This document shows, piece after piece, positions 42,310-43,455 of a stretch of 43,455 bases of DNA; position 1 is the stretch's first letter, and every line of letters begins with the position of its first letter. The stretch lies in the NCBI RefSeq assembly GCF_001434295.1, contig NZ_AZFA01000018.1, positions 1 through 43,455 of the forward strand, given 5' to 3'. The notes beneath the pieces were generated by a model that worked only from the letters and a program-made list of their open reading frames with translations, was not told where the DNA came from and made no database searches. The DNA is from Companilactobacillus versmoldensis DSM 14857 = KCTC 3814 (GTDB taxonomy: Bacteria; Bacillota; Bacilli; Lactobacillales; Lactobacillaceae). A program made the position numbers and the translations under genes.

Positions 42310-43374
42310 ATGGAAAGACAGCACTATTTAAAACTCATTGATGAAGAACTTGCTCAAGCACCCTGGTTCGTTAAAGAATATTATCAAGCAAAATCTACAA
42401 TTCCGTTATCTCCTGCCACTTTGTATCAATATTTAACTGAGTTTCGACGCTTTTTTAATTGGCTAATTACTGAAGGCATTACTCCGGGTCCCAAACAAGA
42501 TGATATTTCATTAACAGTTCTTGAACATCTCAAAAAAGAAACCGTTGAACTATACAAGTCTGCCCTACTTAATCAGACTAAATCCTCGGGGTCTCGCGGA
42601 AGTCGCACTCATCCAACCATCAATCGTTCCTTGAATGCCCTCTCCTCACTGTTCAAATATTTAACAGAAGATACTGAAGATGAGAATGGCGAATCTTATT
42701 TTGATCGTAACGTGATGCACAAAATCACCTTAGTCAGAACTAACGAAACCTTTGCTACCAGAGCTGCTAATTTAAAAACTAAACTCATGTTAGGTGACAC
42801 TGATCATGAATATTTATCCTTTATTGATGATAAATACGAGACTAAACTAACAACCAGCCAGAAGCGCTATTTTCTTCGTGATAAAAAACGTGATTTAGCA
42901 ATAAATGCTCTTCTTTTGGGAAGTGGATTGCGTGTTTCCGAAGCTGCCAATTCTGATTTACGACAATTAAACTTAAAAACAGGCACGATTGGCGTTATCC
43001 GAAAAGGCGGTCAAAAAGATATTGTCAATATTGCACCTTGGACGTTGCCATATATCCAAGCTTACGTTTCCGAAAGAACAGCTATTTATCACCCATCAGC
43101 AAATGATCGAGCCCTATTTTTAACCATTTATCGAGGTAAAGCTTCACGAATGCAATCGAGCTCGATAGAGAAAATGGTTGCCAAGTATTCAGCAGCTTTT
43201 AAAGTTCGGATAACACCGCATAAATTGCGTCACACCCTGGCATCAAAACTGTACTTAGCTACCAAAAATGAACAGCTAGTAGCGACACAGCTAGGTCAAA
43301 ACTCTACTGGAGCAACTAGCTTATACACGCATATGATCGATGAGGAACAACGCAAAGGTTTGAAGAAACTATAA
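42310..43374 (+). CDS. xerS: XerS-like tyrosine recombinase
   Basis: This 354-residue protein closely follows the streptococcal/lactococcal XerS pattern: PWFVKEYYQAKSTIPLSPAT at the N terminus, INRSLNALSSLFKYLTEDTE, and a catalytic domain with Arg in GSGLRVSEAA, Lys in IRKGGQKD, HxxR in TPHKLRHTLASKL, and Tyr in SLYTHM. The box before the tyrosine reads LGQNS where most recombinases have LGHxS, so one of the conserved active-site histidines is Gln. XerS alone resolves chromosome dimers in streptococci. Here a XerC is also present, so this copy may be accessory or plasmid-derived. An in-frame TTG (42295) overlaps GGAGG, the ribosome binding site for the ATG at 42310. Confidence 0.88.
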   Translation: MERQHYLKLIDEELAQAPWFVKEYYQAKSTIPLSPATLYQYLTEFRRFFNWLITEGITPGPKQDDISLTVLEHLKKETVELYKSALLNQTKSSGSRGSRTHPTINRSLNALSSLFKYLTEDTEDENGESYFDRNVMHKITLVRTNETFATRAANLKTKLMLGDTDHEYLSFIDDKYETKLTTSQKRYFLRDKKRDLAINALLLGSGLRVSEAANSDLRQLNLKTGTIGVIRKGGQKDIVNIAPWTLPYIQAYVSERTAIYHPSANDRALFLTIYRGKASRMQSSSIEKMVAKYSAAFKVRITPHKLRHTLASKLYLATKNEQLVATQLGQNSTGATSLYTHMIDEEQRKGLKKL

Positions 43375-43455
43375 TCAAAAAACTCACTTTAAAATTTATA
43401 AATGGCCCAAATCAAAGAACATCAATCTGTCAAATATTGGCTCTAAGTCAAATCG

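Noticed and set aside
1-43455. CRISPR array, tRNA or rRNA genes
   Set aside because: No regularly spaced direct repeats, no cloverleaf with a GGTTCGAATCC-type arm and no rRNA-like stretches were seen.

Overview
The window comes from the chromosome of a low-G+C Gram-positive bacterium of the Lactobacillaceae, probably a Companilactobacillus or close relative. This is judged from gene content and protein resemblance, because no search could be run. Supporting signs are a 316-residue Lactobacillus-type thymidylate synthase, YpmR/YpmS/YozE-like proteins, HslUV beside xerC and topA, a 2-hydroxyisocaproate-type dehydrogenase, a manganese-dependent pyrophosphatase, and strong AGGAGG-like ribosome binding sites.

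Positions 1 to about 23,950 are a dense housekeeping block, mostly on the plus strand. It runs: ABC-F ATPase, thyA and folA (thymidylate/folate); trhA on the opposite strand; a DegV protein; a GDSL hydrolase with YpmS and YozE proteins; ylqF, rnhB and dprA; topA, xerC, hslV and hslU; a LacX-like epimerase; plsY on the opposite strand; parE and parC; a LysR regulator with ppaC; and a GRP-family sugar transporter. Genes within each group lie a few bases apart or overlap and are probably co-transcribed. Themes are DNA topology and repair, ribosome assembly and proteolysis.

From 23,950 to 30,790 the order is less conserved: a LOG-family nucleotide hydrolase, an unrecognised secreted protein, a tyrosine-recombinase-like protein without catalytic residues, a 2-hydroxyacid dehydrogenase, RecQ and a metallophosphoesterase. 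The recombinase-like gene and recQ both appear to start at non-standard codons (ACG and ATT).

Positions 30,790 to 36,870 are an accessory region. It holds a roughly 0.8-kb non-coding stretch with a perfect 15-bp inverted repeat, a DUF2255/MFS efflux pair, an SDR oxidoreductase divergent from a broken LysR gene, and an EamA transporter. The 88-bp promoter module between the SDR and lysR genes is duplicated upstream of the MFS/DUF2255 pair, so one regulator probably controlled both units, and that regulator is now truncated. The EamA gene has a leader with two overlapping short ORFs and a hairpin that could compete with sequestration of its ribosome binding site.

After rarA, an IS3-family (IS150-group) element with a dead transposase has inserted inside a rho-independent terminator. 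Joining the flanks restores a perfect 13-bp terminator stem and shows a 3-bp duplication. Beyond it lies a visibly more G+C-rich LysR/MFS pair, probably acquired, whose MFS gene is cut by an amber codon. The window ends with a XerS-like tyrosine recombinase. No rRNA, tRNA or CRISPR array was seen.
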